64,000 nucleotides of DNA from Pseudomonas asplenii (GCF_001293465.1 NZ_JSYZ01000001.1:327590-391589); one strand, 5' to 3'; positions 17,990-26,805 are shown, counted from the first letter of the stretch. The notes: generated from the sequence alone by a model not told the origin. Made by a program: numbers and translations.

Positions 17990-18568
17990 TCAGCTCGGGA
18001 GTGCAAAGATGCCGATCAGGGCGAGCACCCAGACGATACCGCCGAGCACGATCACCAGGTAATTGAGCGGGCTGAAGCTGGCGTTGCTGTCACCCTCGAC
18101 ATCACCGCTGGCAAAATTGATCGCCTGCTGGCCCTGCCAGGTGACGAAGACCTGGGCAAACACCCAGAAGGTGCTGAGCACCACCAGCAGCGAGCCGCCG
18201 ATGTTCTTCCTGACCAGCATCTCCAGCACGTTGCCGAGTACCGCGAAGACCACGAACAGGGTCGCCCAGAGCGAGGCATCCCAGCGATAGCCGCGGCCGC
18301 TGGCCAGGATGCTCTTTTCGACATGGCGATACAGCGCGTGGACAAAAAAGATCGCGAACAGCCCGCGGGCAGCCGGCCAGATATCCAGTTGGGTCGATGC
18401 CTTGTACTGGCTCCAGTTCTTGTAGGACCAGTAGATCTGGTAAATCCCCAGGCTGAAGATGAACAGCAGGAAGAACTTGGTTTTCGAAACCACGTAGAAG
18501 CGGCCGATGGCCTCGCTGCGCGGTGCATTCAGGTCCGCCTGGGGCGGCGCATAGATATTGTCGGTCAC
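17990..18568 (-). CDS. Integral membrane protein, unknown function
   Basis: This 192-residue protein has four to five hydrophobic segments, at about 30-48, 68-80, 100-120, 124-145 and 168-190. The cytoplasmic N terminus is polar (MTDNIYAPPQADLNAPRSEA) and resembles the proline-rich start (YAPPxADL) common to several small bacterial membrane proteins. The segment SLGIYQIYWSYKNW resembles DUF4234-type proteins. I do not recognise a specific function. Confidence 0.75.
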   Translation of the reverse strand: MTDNIYAPPQADLNAPRSEAIGRFYVVSKTKFFLLFIFSLGIYQIYWSYKNWSQYKASTQLDIWPAARGLFAIFFVHALYRHVEKSILASGRGYRWDASLWATLFVVFAVLGNVLEMLVRKNIGGSLLVVLSTFWVFAQVFVTWQGQQAINFASGDVEGDSNASFSPLNYLVIVLGGIVWVLALIGIFALPS

Positions 18569-18715
18569 GGGATCTCCTTGAACGTGGTGGACGCCTGATG
18601 ATAACGAGCCAGTGACCCGGATATCGAGGACGCGAAGGGCAGTCTGGAGCCTCCGTCACAAATCCATCACCCAAATGCCACAACCCCGCAACGGGCCCGG
18701 GTGAATACTGCAACC

Positions 18716-19894
18716 ATGACGACAGCTCTGCATATCACCCTGATCACCGAAACCTTCCCACCCGAAATCAACGGCGTGGCCAATACCCTTGGCCGCCTGT
18801 GCGAGGGTTTGCGCGCCCGGGGTCACCAGATCGAGCTGGTGCGCCCGCGCCAGAGCTGCGACCAGACCCGTCCCAGTGACACCGAACTGTTGCTGTGTCG
18901 CGGCTGGCCACTGCCGGGCTATCCGGGCCTGCAATGGGGTCAGTCGTCGATGCACAAGCTGTTGCGCCGCTGGAAACGCCAGCGCCCGGACGTGCTGTAC
19001 ATCGCCACCGAAGGGCCCCTGGGCCTCTCCGCGTTGCGCGCGGCACGCCGCCTGGGAATCTCCGTGGTCAGCGGTTTCCACACCAATTTCCAGCAATACT
19101 CCCACCAGTACGGCCTGGGGATGCTGACGCGCTTGCTGACCCATTACCTGCGCTGGTTCCACAACCGCTCCAAGCTGACCCTGGTGCCCAGTGTCAGCCA
19201 GCGCCTGGAACTGGAGCGGCGGCACTTCGAACGCCTGGAACTGCTGTCGCGGGGCGTCGACAGCCAACTGTTCCACCCGGCCAAGCGGCAGCATGCACTG
19301 CGGGAAAGTTGGGGGTTGGCACAGGACGATATCGCCGTGATGTATGTCGGACGGCTGGCGACCGAGAAGAACCTCGGCCTGCTGGGCCGTACCTTCCAGG
19401 CCCTGCAGACGACTTATCCACAACGGACGCTGAAGCTGATCGTGGTTGGCGACGGTCCACTGCGCGCCACGCTGGAGAAGGAACTGCCCGGGGCGATTTT
19501 CTGCGGCACCCAGCGTGGCGAGACCCTGGCGGCGCACTATGCCAGCGGCGACCTGTTCGTGTTTCCCAGCCTGACCGAAACCTTCGGCAATGTGGTGCTC
19601 GAAGCGCTGGCCTCGGGTTTGGCGGTGATCGCCTATGACCAGGCGGCGGCGGCCCAGCATATCCGCCATGGCTACAACGGCGTGCTGGCGATGCCCGGCG
19701 ATGAGGAGGCCTTTCGTGACGCCGCCTGCTGGCTGCTCGAAGGCGGGGAAACCCTGCGTAACGTGCGCCTGAACGCGCGCCAGCATGCCAGCCGGCAGAG
19801 CTGGGGGGCGATCGTCGAACAGTTCGAGATGCAGTTGCGCGGCGCCTGCGAAGCGGAACAGGGGACGCCCCATGCGCCCCCGGTTCCGCGATAG
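18716..19894 (+). CDS. GT4 family glycosyltransferase
   Basis: This 392-residue enzyme has the GT-B fold of family GT4. Near the N terminus is the acceptor-side ETFPPEINGVANTLGRL; the C-terminal donor domain has VVGDGPLR and the conserved glutamate pair in SLTETFGNVVLEALASG. Relatives transfer glucose or mannose to lipids or glycans (MgtA/SqdX-like). The true acceptor is unknown. A GTG at 18701 would add five residues. Confidence 0.88.
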   Translation: MTTALHITLITETFPPEINGVANTLGRLCEGLRARGHQIELVRPRQSCDQTRPSDTELLLCRGWPLPGYPGLQWGQSSMHKLLRRWKRQRPDVLYIATEGPLGLSALRAARRLGISVVSGFHTNFQQYSHQYGLGMLTRLLTHYLRWFHNRSKLTLVPSVSQRLELERRHFERLELLSRGVDSQLFHPAKRQHALRESWGLAQDDIAVMYVGRLATEKNLGLLGRTFQALQTTYPQRTLKLIVVGDGPLRATLEKELPGAIFCGTQRGETLAAHYASGDLFVFPSLTETFGNVVLEALASGLAVIAYDQAAAAQHIRHGYNGVLAMPGDEEAFRDAACWLLEGGETLRNVRLNARQHASRQSWGAIVEQFEMQLRGACEAEQGTPHAPPVPR

Positions 19895-19897
19895 CCC

Positions 19898-21001
19898 TCA
19901 GACCAGGCTGGCCAGGGCCTCGCGGCTGAACGGCAGGATGTCCTGCTCGCGCCCGTCGCGCACTTTCACCGCCCAGTCCGGATCGACCAGCAACGCACGG
20001 CCCACCGCCACCAGGTCGAACTCATCGTTGTTCAGGCGCTCCAGCAGCTTTTCCAGGCTGGCCGGCTGGGCCACCTTGTCGGTATTGACCATGAACTGCA
20101 GGAATTCGCCATCCAGGCCGACGCTGCCCACGGTGATGGTCGGCTTGCCGGTCAGCTTGCGGGTCCAGCCGGCCAGGTTGAGTGTCGAACCCTCGAACTC
20201 CGGCTCCCAGAAACGTCGGGTGGAGCAGTGGAAGATATCCACGCCGGCATCGGCCAACGGCTTGAGGAACTCACCCAGCGCCTGCGGGGTTTGCACCAGC
20301 CGCGCGGTGTAGTCCTGCTGCTTCCACTGGGAGAAGCGGAAGATGATCGGAAAGCCCGGGCCGACGGCGGCGCGTACGGCCTGGATCAGCTCGATGGCCA
20401 AGCGCGAACGGTTGGCCAGGCTGCCGCCGTATTCGTCGCTGCGCTGGTTGCTGCCTTCCCAGAAGAACTGGTCGATCAGGTAGCCGTGGGCGCCGTGGAT
20501 CTCGACACCGTCCATGCCGATGGCCTTGGCATCCTTCGCCGCCTGGGCGAACGCGGCGATCACGTCCTGAATGTCCTGGTGGGTCATGCCGTGGACCACC
20601 ACCTGGCCGTCCTTGAGTTTTTCGCTCGGGCCGTAGCCGGGAACGCTGGCATCCGGCTCGGTACCCAGGCGCCGCACGTTACCCACGTGCCAGAGCTGCG
20701 GAACGATCCTGCCGCCTTCGGCGTGTACCGCCTCCACCACTTTCTTCCAGCCGGCCAGGGCCGCCTCGCCATAGAAATGCGGCACGTTCGGGTACCCGTT
20801 GGCCGCCGGGTGGCCGACGGTGGTGCCCTCGGTGACGATCAGGCCGACACCCGCCGCCGCCCGCTTGCGGTAGTACTCGATGACTTTCGAATTGGGCACG
20901 CCGCCTGGGGAAAACGAACGGGTCATCGGTGCCATCACCACCCGGGTCGGCAGTTCCAGGGCACCAAGGTGGAAAGGTTTGAACAAGGCTTGGACCGACA
21001 T
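19898..21001 (-). CDS. NADH:flavin oxidoreductase, old yellow enzyme family
   Basis: This 367-residue FMN enzyme is an OYE-type ene-reductase. It opens with LFKPFHLGALELPTRVVMAPMTRS, carries the HGAHGYLIDQFFW motif of the substrate and flavin site, and ends with VGRALLVDPDWAVKVRDG. Related enzymes reduce activated alkenes, nitroesters and quinones. The start at 21001 gives the canonical N terminus; an in-frame extension to 21073 lacks family character. Its 3' end faces that of the glycosyltransferase with a three-base gap. Confidence 0.9.
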   Translation of the reverse strand: MSVQALFKPFHLGALELPTRVVMAPMTRSFSPGGVPNSKVIEYYRKRAAAGVGLIVTEGTTVGHPAANGYPNVPHFYGEAALAGWKKVVEAVHAEGGRIVPQLWHVGNVRRLGTEPDASVPGYGPSEKLKDGQVVVHGMTHQDIQDVIAAFAQAAKDAKAIGMDGVEIHGAHGYLIDQFFWEGSNQRSDEYGGSLANRSRLAIELIQAVRAAVGPGFPIIFRFSQWKQQDYTARLVQTPQALGEFLKPLADAGVDIFHCSTRRFWEPEFEGSTLNLAGWTRKLTGKPTITVGSVGLDGEFLQFMVNTDKVAQPASLEKLLERLNNDEFDLVAVGRALLVDPDWAVKVRDGREQDILPFSREALASLV

Positions 21002-21140
21002 GGGTGGCACTCCACGGCTGAAGGGGAATTTATGATCAGGATAATATTCCGCCGTCAGCGCCACGCCCAGCACTATTGATCTGAGTGATCAAGCTCGAAA
21101 AGTGTGAGGAAACCGGCCGCGCCCGAAAAACGCTGAACCC

Positions 21141-21219
21141 TGCAGGAGCGGGCTTGCCCGCGAAGGGGAGCGCAAGGCCGCCAAAAGCTTCACGGTCAAG
21201 CCAAAGCCCGCTCCCACTG
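21141..21219. repeat. REP element with decayed partner
   Basis: GGAGCGGGCTTGCCCGCGAA (about 21145-21164) is a REP of the second family in this window (core CTTGCCCGCGAA). A decayed inverted partner ends in GCCCGCTCCCACT near 21218. Confidence 0.7.
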
Positions 21220-21255
21220 GTCCGCCCCAGGCAGTCCGGCTGTCACGGACCGGTA

Positions 21256-21738
21256 TCAGGCCAACGCCTTCTCGATGGCCTGGATCACCGCCGGATCATC
21301 CGGCGCCGTACGCGGCGAGAAACGCGCCAGCACGCGCCCGTCCTTGCCCATCAGGAACTTCTCGAAGTTCCAGGTGATGTCCCCGGGAAACTCGGCCCCC
21401 TCGCCCGCCAGCAGCCGATAGAGCTGATGACGATCATGGCCGTTGACTTCCAGCTTGCGGCTCAACGGAAAGGTCACCCCGTAGTTGAGGCTGCAGAACT
21501 CGCGAATCTCGTCTTCGGAACCCGGCTCCTGGCCGGCGAACTGGTTGCACGGCACGCCCAGCACCGTGAATCCCTGGCCCTTGTACTGCTGGTAGAGGTT
21601 TTCCAGTGCCGCGTACTGCGGCGTCAGGCCACATTTGGAGGCGACATTGACCACCAGCACGACATGCCCCTTGAAGGGAGCGAGAGGCAGGTCCTGGCCG
21701 TCCAGCGCCACCAGCGTAAGGTCGTGAAAAGCACTCAT
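21256..21738 (-). CDS. Glutathione peroxidase family protein
   Basis: This 160-residue enzyme reduces peroxides. The peroxidatic Cys36 lies in NVASKCGLTPQY, followed by the family motif VPCNQFAGQEPG and Trp in ITWNFEKFL. Bacterial members with cysteine instead of selenocysteine usually use thioredoxin, and trxB is nearby. In PAO1 the slyD neighbour is conserved. Confidence 0.93.
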   Translation of the reverse strand: MSAFHDLTLVALDGQDLPLAPFKGHVVLVVNVASKCGLTPQYAALENLYQQYKGQGFTVLGVPCNQFAGQEPGSEDEIREFCSLNYGVTFPLSRKLEVNGHDRHQLYRLLAGEGAEFPGDITWNFEKFLMGKDGRVLARFSPRTAPDDPAVIQAIEKALA

Positions 21739-21823
21739 GGCGAACTCCCGATAATCCCCTGTTACGTCCCGACATTGTTGCCCGACACCACGACCGGTTT
21801 CCAGCGACGAAACCGCGGCGGAC

Positions 21824-21849
21824 TAAAAAGGCGCCCGTGGGCGCCTTCC
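21824..21849 (-). terminator. Terminator after slyD
   Basis: Read on the minus strand, the stem AAGGCGCCC / GGGCGCCTT is followed by a T-run (TTTAG). It starts about 26 bases after the slyD stop. Confidence 0.85.
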
Positions 21850-21874
21850 TACAACCAGAGCTTAGCAGCAGAAC

Positions 21875-22360
21875 TCAGTGGTGATGGCCGCCTTCGCCAT
21901 GGATGTGACCATGGGCGACTTCTTCCTGGCTCGCGTCACGGATGTTGACGACCTTGACCTTGAAGTTCAGGCGCTGGCCAGCCAGCGGGTGGTTGCCGTC
22001 GACGGTGACGTCGTCGCCGTCCAGGTCACGGATGGTGACGATCTGCATCTGGCCATCCGGAGCGGAAGCGTGGAACTGCATGCCCACTTCCAGCTCGTCG
22101 ACGCCTTCGAACATGCTGCGGCTCAGGGTGCTGACCAGTTCAGCGGAGTATTCGCCGTAGGCATCTTCAGGCTCGACGGTGACGTTCAGTTCGTCACCCA
22201 CGGCCTTGCCTTCCAGGGCCTTTTCCAGGCCTGGAATGATGTTGCCTGCACCTTGCAGGTACACCAGCGGCGCGCCGCCGGCAGAGCTGTCGATGACCTC
22301 ACCAGCGTCGTTGGTCAGGGTATAGTCGATGGACACAGCCTTATTGGCGGCGATCAGCAT
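21875..22360 (-). CDS. slyD: FKBP-type peptidyl-prolyl isomerase SlyD
   Basis: This 161-residue protein is a SlyD prolyl isomerase and metallochaperone. The FKBP part (SIDYTLTNDAGEVIDSS, later GAGNIIPGLEKALEGK) is interrupted by the insert-in-flap chaperone domain with NHPLAGQRLNF. The C-terminal tail is short and His-rich (AHGHIHGEGGHHH), consistent with nickel binding. The start at 22360 replaces a longer in-frame extension that overlaps the divergent gene. Confidence 0.93.
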   Translation of the reverse strand: MLIAANKAVSIDYTLTNDAGEVIDSSAGGAPLVYLQGAGNIIPGLEKALEGKAVGDELNVTVEPEDAYGEYSAELVSTLSRSMFEGVDELEVGMQFHASAPDGQMQIVTIRDLDGDDVTVDGNHPLAGQRLNFKVKVVNIRDASQEEVAHGHIHGEGGHHH

Positions 22361-22667
22361 GGGGCGAGACCTTTTGCAGAAGAATGAAGAACGGACAAGT
22401 CTAAACAAGGATTCGTCCGAAAGCGAACGGAACCCGGACGGACGGGTTGAACCAACCCCATCTTTCATCCTCGGTTTCCATCAGGACGAGGACGGCCACT
22501 GGGTCGCCGAACTGTCCTGCGGCCACACCCAGCACCTGCGCCACCAGCCGCCGTGGCAGTCGCGTGCCTGGGTGCAGGACCCGACGCAGCGTTCGGCGCG
22601 AATCGGCCAGCCCTTTGAATGTGGTTGGTGCGCACAGGGCTCGGTTAGCGCTAACCTTGGCGTCTGA
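22359..22667 (+). CDS. DUF3565 family protein
   Basis: This protein of about 102 residues matches DUF3565: ILGFHQDEDGHWVAELSCGHTQHLRHQPPWQSRAWV, with the later CGWC. The Cys and His residues (CGHTQHLRH, CGWC) suggest metal binding. The N terminus is uncertain: ATG 22359 would overlap the slyD start by two bases on the opposite strand, and a TTG at 22374 is an alternative. Function is unknown. Confidence 0.75.
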   Translation: MGRDLLQKNEERTSLNKDSSESERNPDGRVEPTPSFILGFHQDEDGHWVAELSCGHTQHLRHQPPWQSRAWVQDPTQRSARIGQPFECGWCAQGSVSANLGV

Positions 22668-22723
22668 ACATCGCAGGGGATCAACCATCGGTCCCCGCAG
22701 TTGCGCTCCACAAGAGACTACGC

Positions 22724-24823
22724 ATGCAAACTTTCTTTATCGCGCCCACCGATTTCGGCGTGGGCCTGACCTCGATCAGCCTCGGGCTGGTCCGCACGCT
22801 GGAACGCGCCGGCCTGAAGGTCGGCTTCTTCAAGCCCATCGCCCAGCCGCATCCGGGTGATACCGGGCCGGAACGCTCGACCGAACTGGTGGCCCGTACC
22901 CATGGGCTCAAGCCCCCCCAGCCACTGGGCCTGGCCCATGTCGAGCGGATGCTCGGTGACGGCCAGCTCGACGAACTGCTGGAAGAAATCATCACCCTCT
23001 ACCAGCAGGCCGCAATCGGCAAGGACGTGCTGGTGGTCGAGGGCATGGTCCCGACCCGCAGCGCCAGCTATGCCGCGCGGGTCAACCTGCACCTGGCGAA
23101 AAGCCTGGACGCCGAGGTGATCCTGGTCTCGGCACCGGAAAACGAAGTGCTGACCGAACTGTCCGGCCGGGTCGAGTTGCAGGCGCAACTGTTTGGCGGC
23201 CCGAAGGACCCCAAGGTTCTCGGCGTGATCCTCAACAAGGTGCGCACCGACGAGAGCATGGAAGCCTTTGCCGCCCGTCTCAAGGAACACTCGCCGCTGT
23301 TGCGCAGCGGCGACTTCCGCCTGCTCGGCTGCATTCCGTACCAGCCGGAACTCAACGCACCGCGGACCCGCGACGTCGCCGAACTGCTGGGCGCCCAGGT
23401 GCTTAATGCCGGCGACTACGAAACCCGGCGCATGTCGAAGATCATCCTCTGTGCCCGTACCGTCCTCAACACCCTGCAACTGCTCAAGCCGGGCGTGCTG
23501 GTGGTGACCCCCGGCGACCGCGACGACATCATCCTCGCCGTCAGCCTGGCGGCACTCAACGGCGTGCCGCTGGCCGGCCTGCTGCTGACCAGCGACACCA
23601 AGCCCGACCCGCGGCTGATGGAACTCTGCCGCGGCGCCCTGCAGGCCGGCCTGCCGGTGCTGTCGGTGAGCACTGGCTCCTACGACACCGCCAACCAGCT
23701 CAACAGCCTGAACAAGGAAATCCCGGTCGACGACCGCGAGCGGGCGGAAATCATCACCGATTTCGTCGCCAGCCACCTTGATGCCCAGTGGCTGCACCAG
23801 CGCTGCGGCACCCCGCGGGAAATGCGCCTGACGCCGGCGGTGTTCCGCTATCAACTGATCCAGCGCGCCCAGCAGGCCAACAAGCGCATCGTCCTGCCCG
23901 AAGGCAGCGAGCCGCTGACCGTCCAGGCCGCGGCAATATGCCAGGCGCGGGGCATCGCCCGTTGCGTGCTGCTGGCCAGGCCGGCGGATGTCGAGGCGGT
24001 GGCCAAGGCCCACGGTTTCGAGCTGCCGCCGGGGCTGGAGATTCTCGACCCGGACGAGATTCGCGGACGTTATGCCGAGCCGATGGTGGCCCTGCGCAAG
24101 AACAAGAGCCTCAACACGCCGATGGCCGAGCAGCAACTGGAAGACCCGGTGGTGATCGGCACCATGATGCTGGCGCTGGACGAGGTCGATGGCCTGGTCT
24201 CCGGGGTGATCCACTCCACCGCCAACACCATCCGCCCGGCCCTGCAATTGATCAAGACCGCGCCGGGCTGCACCCTGGTGTCGTCGGTGTTCTTCATGCT
24301 GTTCCCCGAGCAGGTGCTGGTCTACGGCGACTGCGTGATGAACCCGCATCCCTCCGCCACGGAGCTTGCGGAAATCGCCCTGCAGAGCGCCGACTCGGCC
24401 CAGGCGTTCGGCATCGCCCCGCGGGTGGCGATGATCAGCTATTCCAGTGGCGAATCGGCCAGCGGCGAGGAAGTGGAGAAGGTCCGCGAGGCCACGCTGC
24501 TGGCCCACGAAGCCCAGCGCGACCTGCTGATCGACGGCCCGCTGCAGTATGACGCCGCCGCCAACGAAAACGTCGCCCGGCAACTGGCGCCCAACAGCCA
24601 GGTCGCCGGCCGCGCCACGGTGTTCGTGTTTCCCGACCTGAACACCGGCAACACCACCCACAAGGCCGTGCAACGCAGTGCCGACTGCGTCAGCCTGGGG
24701 CCGATGCTGCAAGGCCTGCGCAAGCCGGTCAACGACCTGCCGCGCGGCGCCCAGGTGGATGACATCGTCTACACCATCGCCCTGACGGCCATTCAGGCCG
24801 CCAACCGACCTGTGGATATCTGA
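22724..24823 (+). CDS. pta: Phosphate acetyltransferase, long form
   Basis: This 699-residue enzyme interconverts acetyl-CoA and acetyl phosphate. It has the three-part long architecture: an N-terminal BioD-like P-loop domain (APTDFGVGLTSISLGLVR...FFKPIAQP), a central DRTGG domain (about 220-340), and the C-terminal PTA_PTB catalytic domain (from about 380, with LPEGSEPLTVQAA and RVAMISYSSGES). In the PAO1 arrangement ackA lies between pta and slyD; here that slot holds only the DUF3565 gene. Acetyl phosphate may therefore be handled by an acetate kinase encoded elsewhere or by none. Confidence 0.95.
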   Translation: MQTFFIAPTDFGVGLTSISLGLVRTLERAGLKVGFFKPIAQPHPGDTGPERSTELVARTHGLKPPQPLGLAHVERMLGDGQLDELLEEIITLYQQAAIGKDVLVVEGMVPTRSASYAARVNLHLAKSLDAEVILVSAPENEVLTELSGRVELQAQLFGGPKDPKVLGVILNKVRTDESMEAFAARLKEHSPLLRSGDFRLLGCIPYQPELNAPRTRDVAELLGAQVLNAGDYETRRMSKIILCARTVLNTLQLLKPGVLVVTPGDRDDIILAVSLAALNGVPLAGLLLTSDTKPDPRLMELCRGALQAGLPVLSVSTGSYDTANQLNSLNKEIPVDDRERAEIITDFVASHLDAQWLHQRCGTPREMRLTPAVFRYQLIQRAQQANKRIVLPEGSEPLTVQAAAICQARGIARCVLLARPADVEAVAKAHGFELPPGLEILDPDEIRGRYAEPMVALRKNKSLNTPMAEQQLEDPVVIGTMMLALDEVDGLVSGVIHSTANTIRPALQLIKTAPGCTLVSSVFFMLFPEQVLVYGDCVMNPHPSATELAEIALQSADSAQAFGIAPRVAMISYSSGESASGEEVEKVREATLLAHEAQRDLLIDGPLQYDAAANENVARQLAPNSQVAGRATVFVFPDLNTGNTTHKAVQRSADCVSLGPMLQGLRKPVNDLPRGAQVDDIVYTIALTAIQAANRPVDI

Positions 24824-24924
24824 ACCGGCTGCACGATCGCATCGACGTCCGCTACCCTCATGCCATAAGGCGTGAGGGCTGCGGCCGCTCGCTCAAACAA
24901 GAACGTATCCCTGAGAAAGACACC

Positions 24925-25830
24925 ATGCTCGACTTCCTCCCGGCGCCCCTGCGCGGCCTGCTCGCCTCGCTGCTGCTGGCCCTCAACACCCTGCTGCTGT
25001 GCTCGTTCCTGTTCGGCGTGGCACTGTTCAAGGCCCTGCCCTTTGCCCTGACCCAGCGCTTGAGCCACTGGCTGATGAACCACACCCATGAGGCCTGGAT
25101 CAGCAACAACAAGGCCTGGATGCAACTGGTCAGCAAGACCCGCTGGCACCTCAGCGGTCTGGAGGGGCTGGACTACCAGCACTCCTACCTGGTCACCAGC
25201 AATCACCAGAGCTGGGTCGACATCCTGGTGTTGCAGTACGTGCTCAACCGGCGGATCCGCCCGCTGAAGTTCTTCCTCAAGCAGGAGCTGATCTGGGTCC
25301 CGGTGATCGGCCTGGCCTGGTGGGCCCTAGGCTTTCCCTTCATGAAGCGCTACTCGAAGGCCTACCTGGAAAAGCATCCGGAAAAGAAGGGCAAGGACCT
25401 GGAAACCACCCGCAAGACCTGCGCGAAATTTCGCAACAACCCTGTGGGTATCTTCAACTTCGCCGAAGGCACGCGCTTCACTGCAGGCAAGCATGCGCAA
25501 CAGCAATCGCCATTCCGCTACCTGCTCAGGCCCAAGGCCGGCGGTATTGCCTTCGTGCTGGACGCGATGGGTGAGCAGCTGGAGTCCGTCGTCAATGTGA
25601 CCATTCACTATCCGGCGGGACGGCCGGGGTTCTGGGACCTGCTGTGCGGCAAGGTGCGTGAGGTGGTGGTGCATTTCGAGGAACTACAGATCCCGGCGGC
25701 ATTCATCGGCCGCAACTACGAACAGGATGCCGAGTACCGCCAGGCGTTCCAGGCCTGGATCAACCAGCTGTGGGCGGACAAGGATGCCTTGCTCGCGCGC
25801 CTGCACAGTGAGTACCCCGCCAAGGCCTGA
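24925..25830 (+). CDS. PlsC-type lysophospholipid acyltransferase (YihG-like)
   Basis: This 301-residue protein has an N-terminal membrane helix (residues 10-35) and an acyltransferase domain. Catalytic HxxxxD is in SNHQSWVD, and the glycerophosphate-binding block is NFAEGTRFT. The KFFLKQELIWVPVIGLAWWALGFPFMKRYSK segment is typical of the YihG/PlsC branch. It should acylate lysophosphatidic acid or another lysophospholipid at the inner membrane. Confidence 0.9.
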   Translation: MLDFLPAPLRGLLASLLLALNTLLLCSFLFGVALFKALPFALTQRLSHWLMNHTHEAWISNNKAWMQLVSKTRWHLSGLEGLDYQHSYLVTSNHQSWVDILVLQYVLNRRIRPLKFFLKQELIWVPVIGLAWWALGFPFMKRYSKAYLEKHPEKKGKDLETTRKTCAKFRNNPVGIFNFAEGTRFTAGKHAQQQSPFRYLLRPKAGGIAFVLDAMGEQLESVVNVTIHYPAGRPGFWDLLCGKVREVVVHFEELQIPAAFIGRNYEQDAEYRQAFQAWINQLWADKDALLARLHSEYPAKA

Positions 25831-25848
25831 GGTATCTGGGAGATCGTC

Positions 25849-25937
25849 TTCGCGGGCAAGCCACGCTCCTACACGGGCGCGCCGTTTATCGAACAGATGT
25901 ACGGCACAACCCTGTAGGAGCCGGGCTTGCCCGCGAA
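25849..25937. repeat. REP pair upstream of the RAYT gene
   Basis: Two inverted REPs of the CTTGCCCGCGAA family lie at 25849-25873 and 25912-25937. The second is preceded by GGCACAACCCTGTA, whose reverse complement reappears in the tandem repeat at 26591. They lie within 130 bases of the RAYT start. Confidence 0.85.
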
Positions 25938-26063
25938 TGGGCCCGCAAGATCCCCCAAAACGCCTCAGAACTCTCCGACACCTCCCGTTCCCTTGCGCAT
26001 CTCCAATCCCCAGTCCCCGCTGCTGTAGCTTGAGATCTTCTCAATATCTCGGAAGCCGCGAGG

Positions 26064-26522
26064 ATGACGCACCGCTACAAAGCCAAGAACCTGCGCACCG
26101 GCCGCTATTCCGAACCCGGTCGGATCTACCTGCTGACTGCCGTACTGTCCGACCGCGAACCGCTGTTCAGCAAGTTCCACCTGGGCCGCCTGCTGGTACG
26201 GAGCTTCAGGACCGCGCAGGAAGAACACGCGGCCCTTTCCCTGGCCTGGGTGGTGATGCCGGACCATTTTCACTGGCTGGTCGAACTGCAGAAGGCCAGT
26301 CTCGGTGAGCTGATGGGCAAGACCAAATCCCGCACGGCGTTGGCGGTAAACCGGCGAATGCAGAGAACCGGAGCGCTCTGGCAGAAAGGTTTTCATGACC
26401 GGGCGTTGCGTCGGGAGGAAGATTTGCGAGCGGCGGCACGCTATATCGTGGCTAATCCGTTGCGGGCGGGGTTGGTGGAGCGGATTGGGGATTATCCGCT
26501 TTGGGATGCCGTCTGGCGTTAA
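26064..26522 (+). CDS. REP-associated tyrosine transposase (RAYT)
   Basis: This 152-residue protein is a RAYT, a single-domain HUH transposase related to IS200/IS605 TnpA. The HUH pair is His68/His70 in VMPDHFHWLVEL. The conserved C-terminal block is LWQKGFHDRALRREEDLRAAARYIVANPLRAGLVE, in which Tyr127 is the likely catalytic tyrosine. Both residue sets are intact, so the enzyme may be active. REPs flank it on both sides in opposite orientation, the usual arrangement for a RAYT that mobilises its REPINs. Confidence 0.93.
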   Translation: MTHRYKAKNLRTGRYSEPGRIYLLTAVLSDREPLFSKFHLGRLLVRSFRTAQEEHAALSLAWVVMPDHFHWLVELQKASLGELMGKTKSRTALAVNRRMQRTGALWQKGFHDRALRREEDLRAAARYIVANPLRAGLVERIGDYPLWDAVWR

Positions 26523-26546
26523 TCTTGTAGTGGATTTGAGGACGCA

Positions 26547-26573
26547 TTCGCGGGCAAGCCCGGCTCCTACAGG
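26547..26573 (-). repeat. REP element downstream of the RAYT gene
   Basis: TTCGCGGGCAAGCCCGGCTC and the following TCCTACAGG form a REP inverted relative to the one at 25912-25937. The two bracket the RAYT gene. Confidence 0.85.
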
Positions 26574-26716
26574 ATTGTGTCGTGCCCCGTCCTGTGAACG
26601 ACCATACAGGGTTGTGCCGTGCACCCGCCCTGTAAACGACCATACAGGGTTGTGCCGTGCACCCGCCCTGTGAACGACCATACAGGGTTGTGCCATGCAC
26701 CCGTCCTGTGAACGAC
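26568..26716. repeat. Tandem repeat, 38-bp unit, about 3.5-4 copies
   Basis: Complete units start at 26591, 26629 and 26667, with a truncated fourth at 26705 and a partial, diverged copy at 26568-26590. Units differ at only one to three positions. Each contains CCTGT and ACAGG as a short inverted repeat and the block GGTTGTGCCGTGCACCC. GGTTGTGCC next to ACAGG is the reverse complement of the REP flank at 25904-25916, so the array appears to be built from REP-flanking DNA without the REP core. There are no unique spacers. Confidence 0.9.
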
Positions 26717-26722
26717 GAAGCA

Positions 26723-26748
26723 CTGTAGGAGCGTGGCTTGCCCGCGAA
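26723..26748 (+). repeat. REP element beside the tandem repeat
   Basis: CTGTAGGAGCGTGGCTTGCC followed by CGCGAA is one more REP of the second family, ending the REP-rich 900-base interval around the RAYT gene. Confidence 0.8.
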
Positions 26749-26766
26749 AGCGATCTGAAGGCCCAT

Positions 26767-26805
26767 GAAAAAGCCCGCGACCAATCGCTCGGTCGCGGGC
26801 TTTTC
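26767..26805 (-). terminator. Terminator after cysNC
   Basis: A 15-base stem (AAGCCCGCGACC / GGTCGCGGGCTT core) with an eight-base loop is followed on the minus strand by a T-run. It begins about 16 bases after the cysNC stop. Confidence 0.9.

Noticed and set aside
21256..21738. Selenocysteine in the glutathione peroxidase
   Set aside because: The peroxidatic residue is an ordinary Cys36 with no in-frame TGA.
26591..26716. CRISPR-like array
   Set aside because: Units are directly adjacent with no unique spacers and no cas genes are present.
26452..26784. Minus-strand ORF with repeated HGTTLYGRSQ-like peptides
   Set aside because: The peptide repeats only reflect the 38-bp DNA tandem repeat and REP sequences; there is no start signal or family match.
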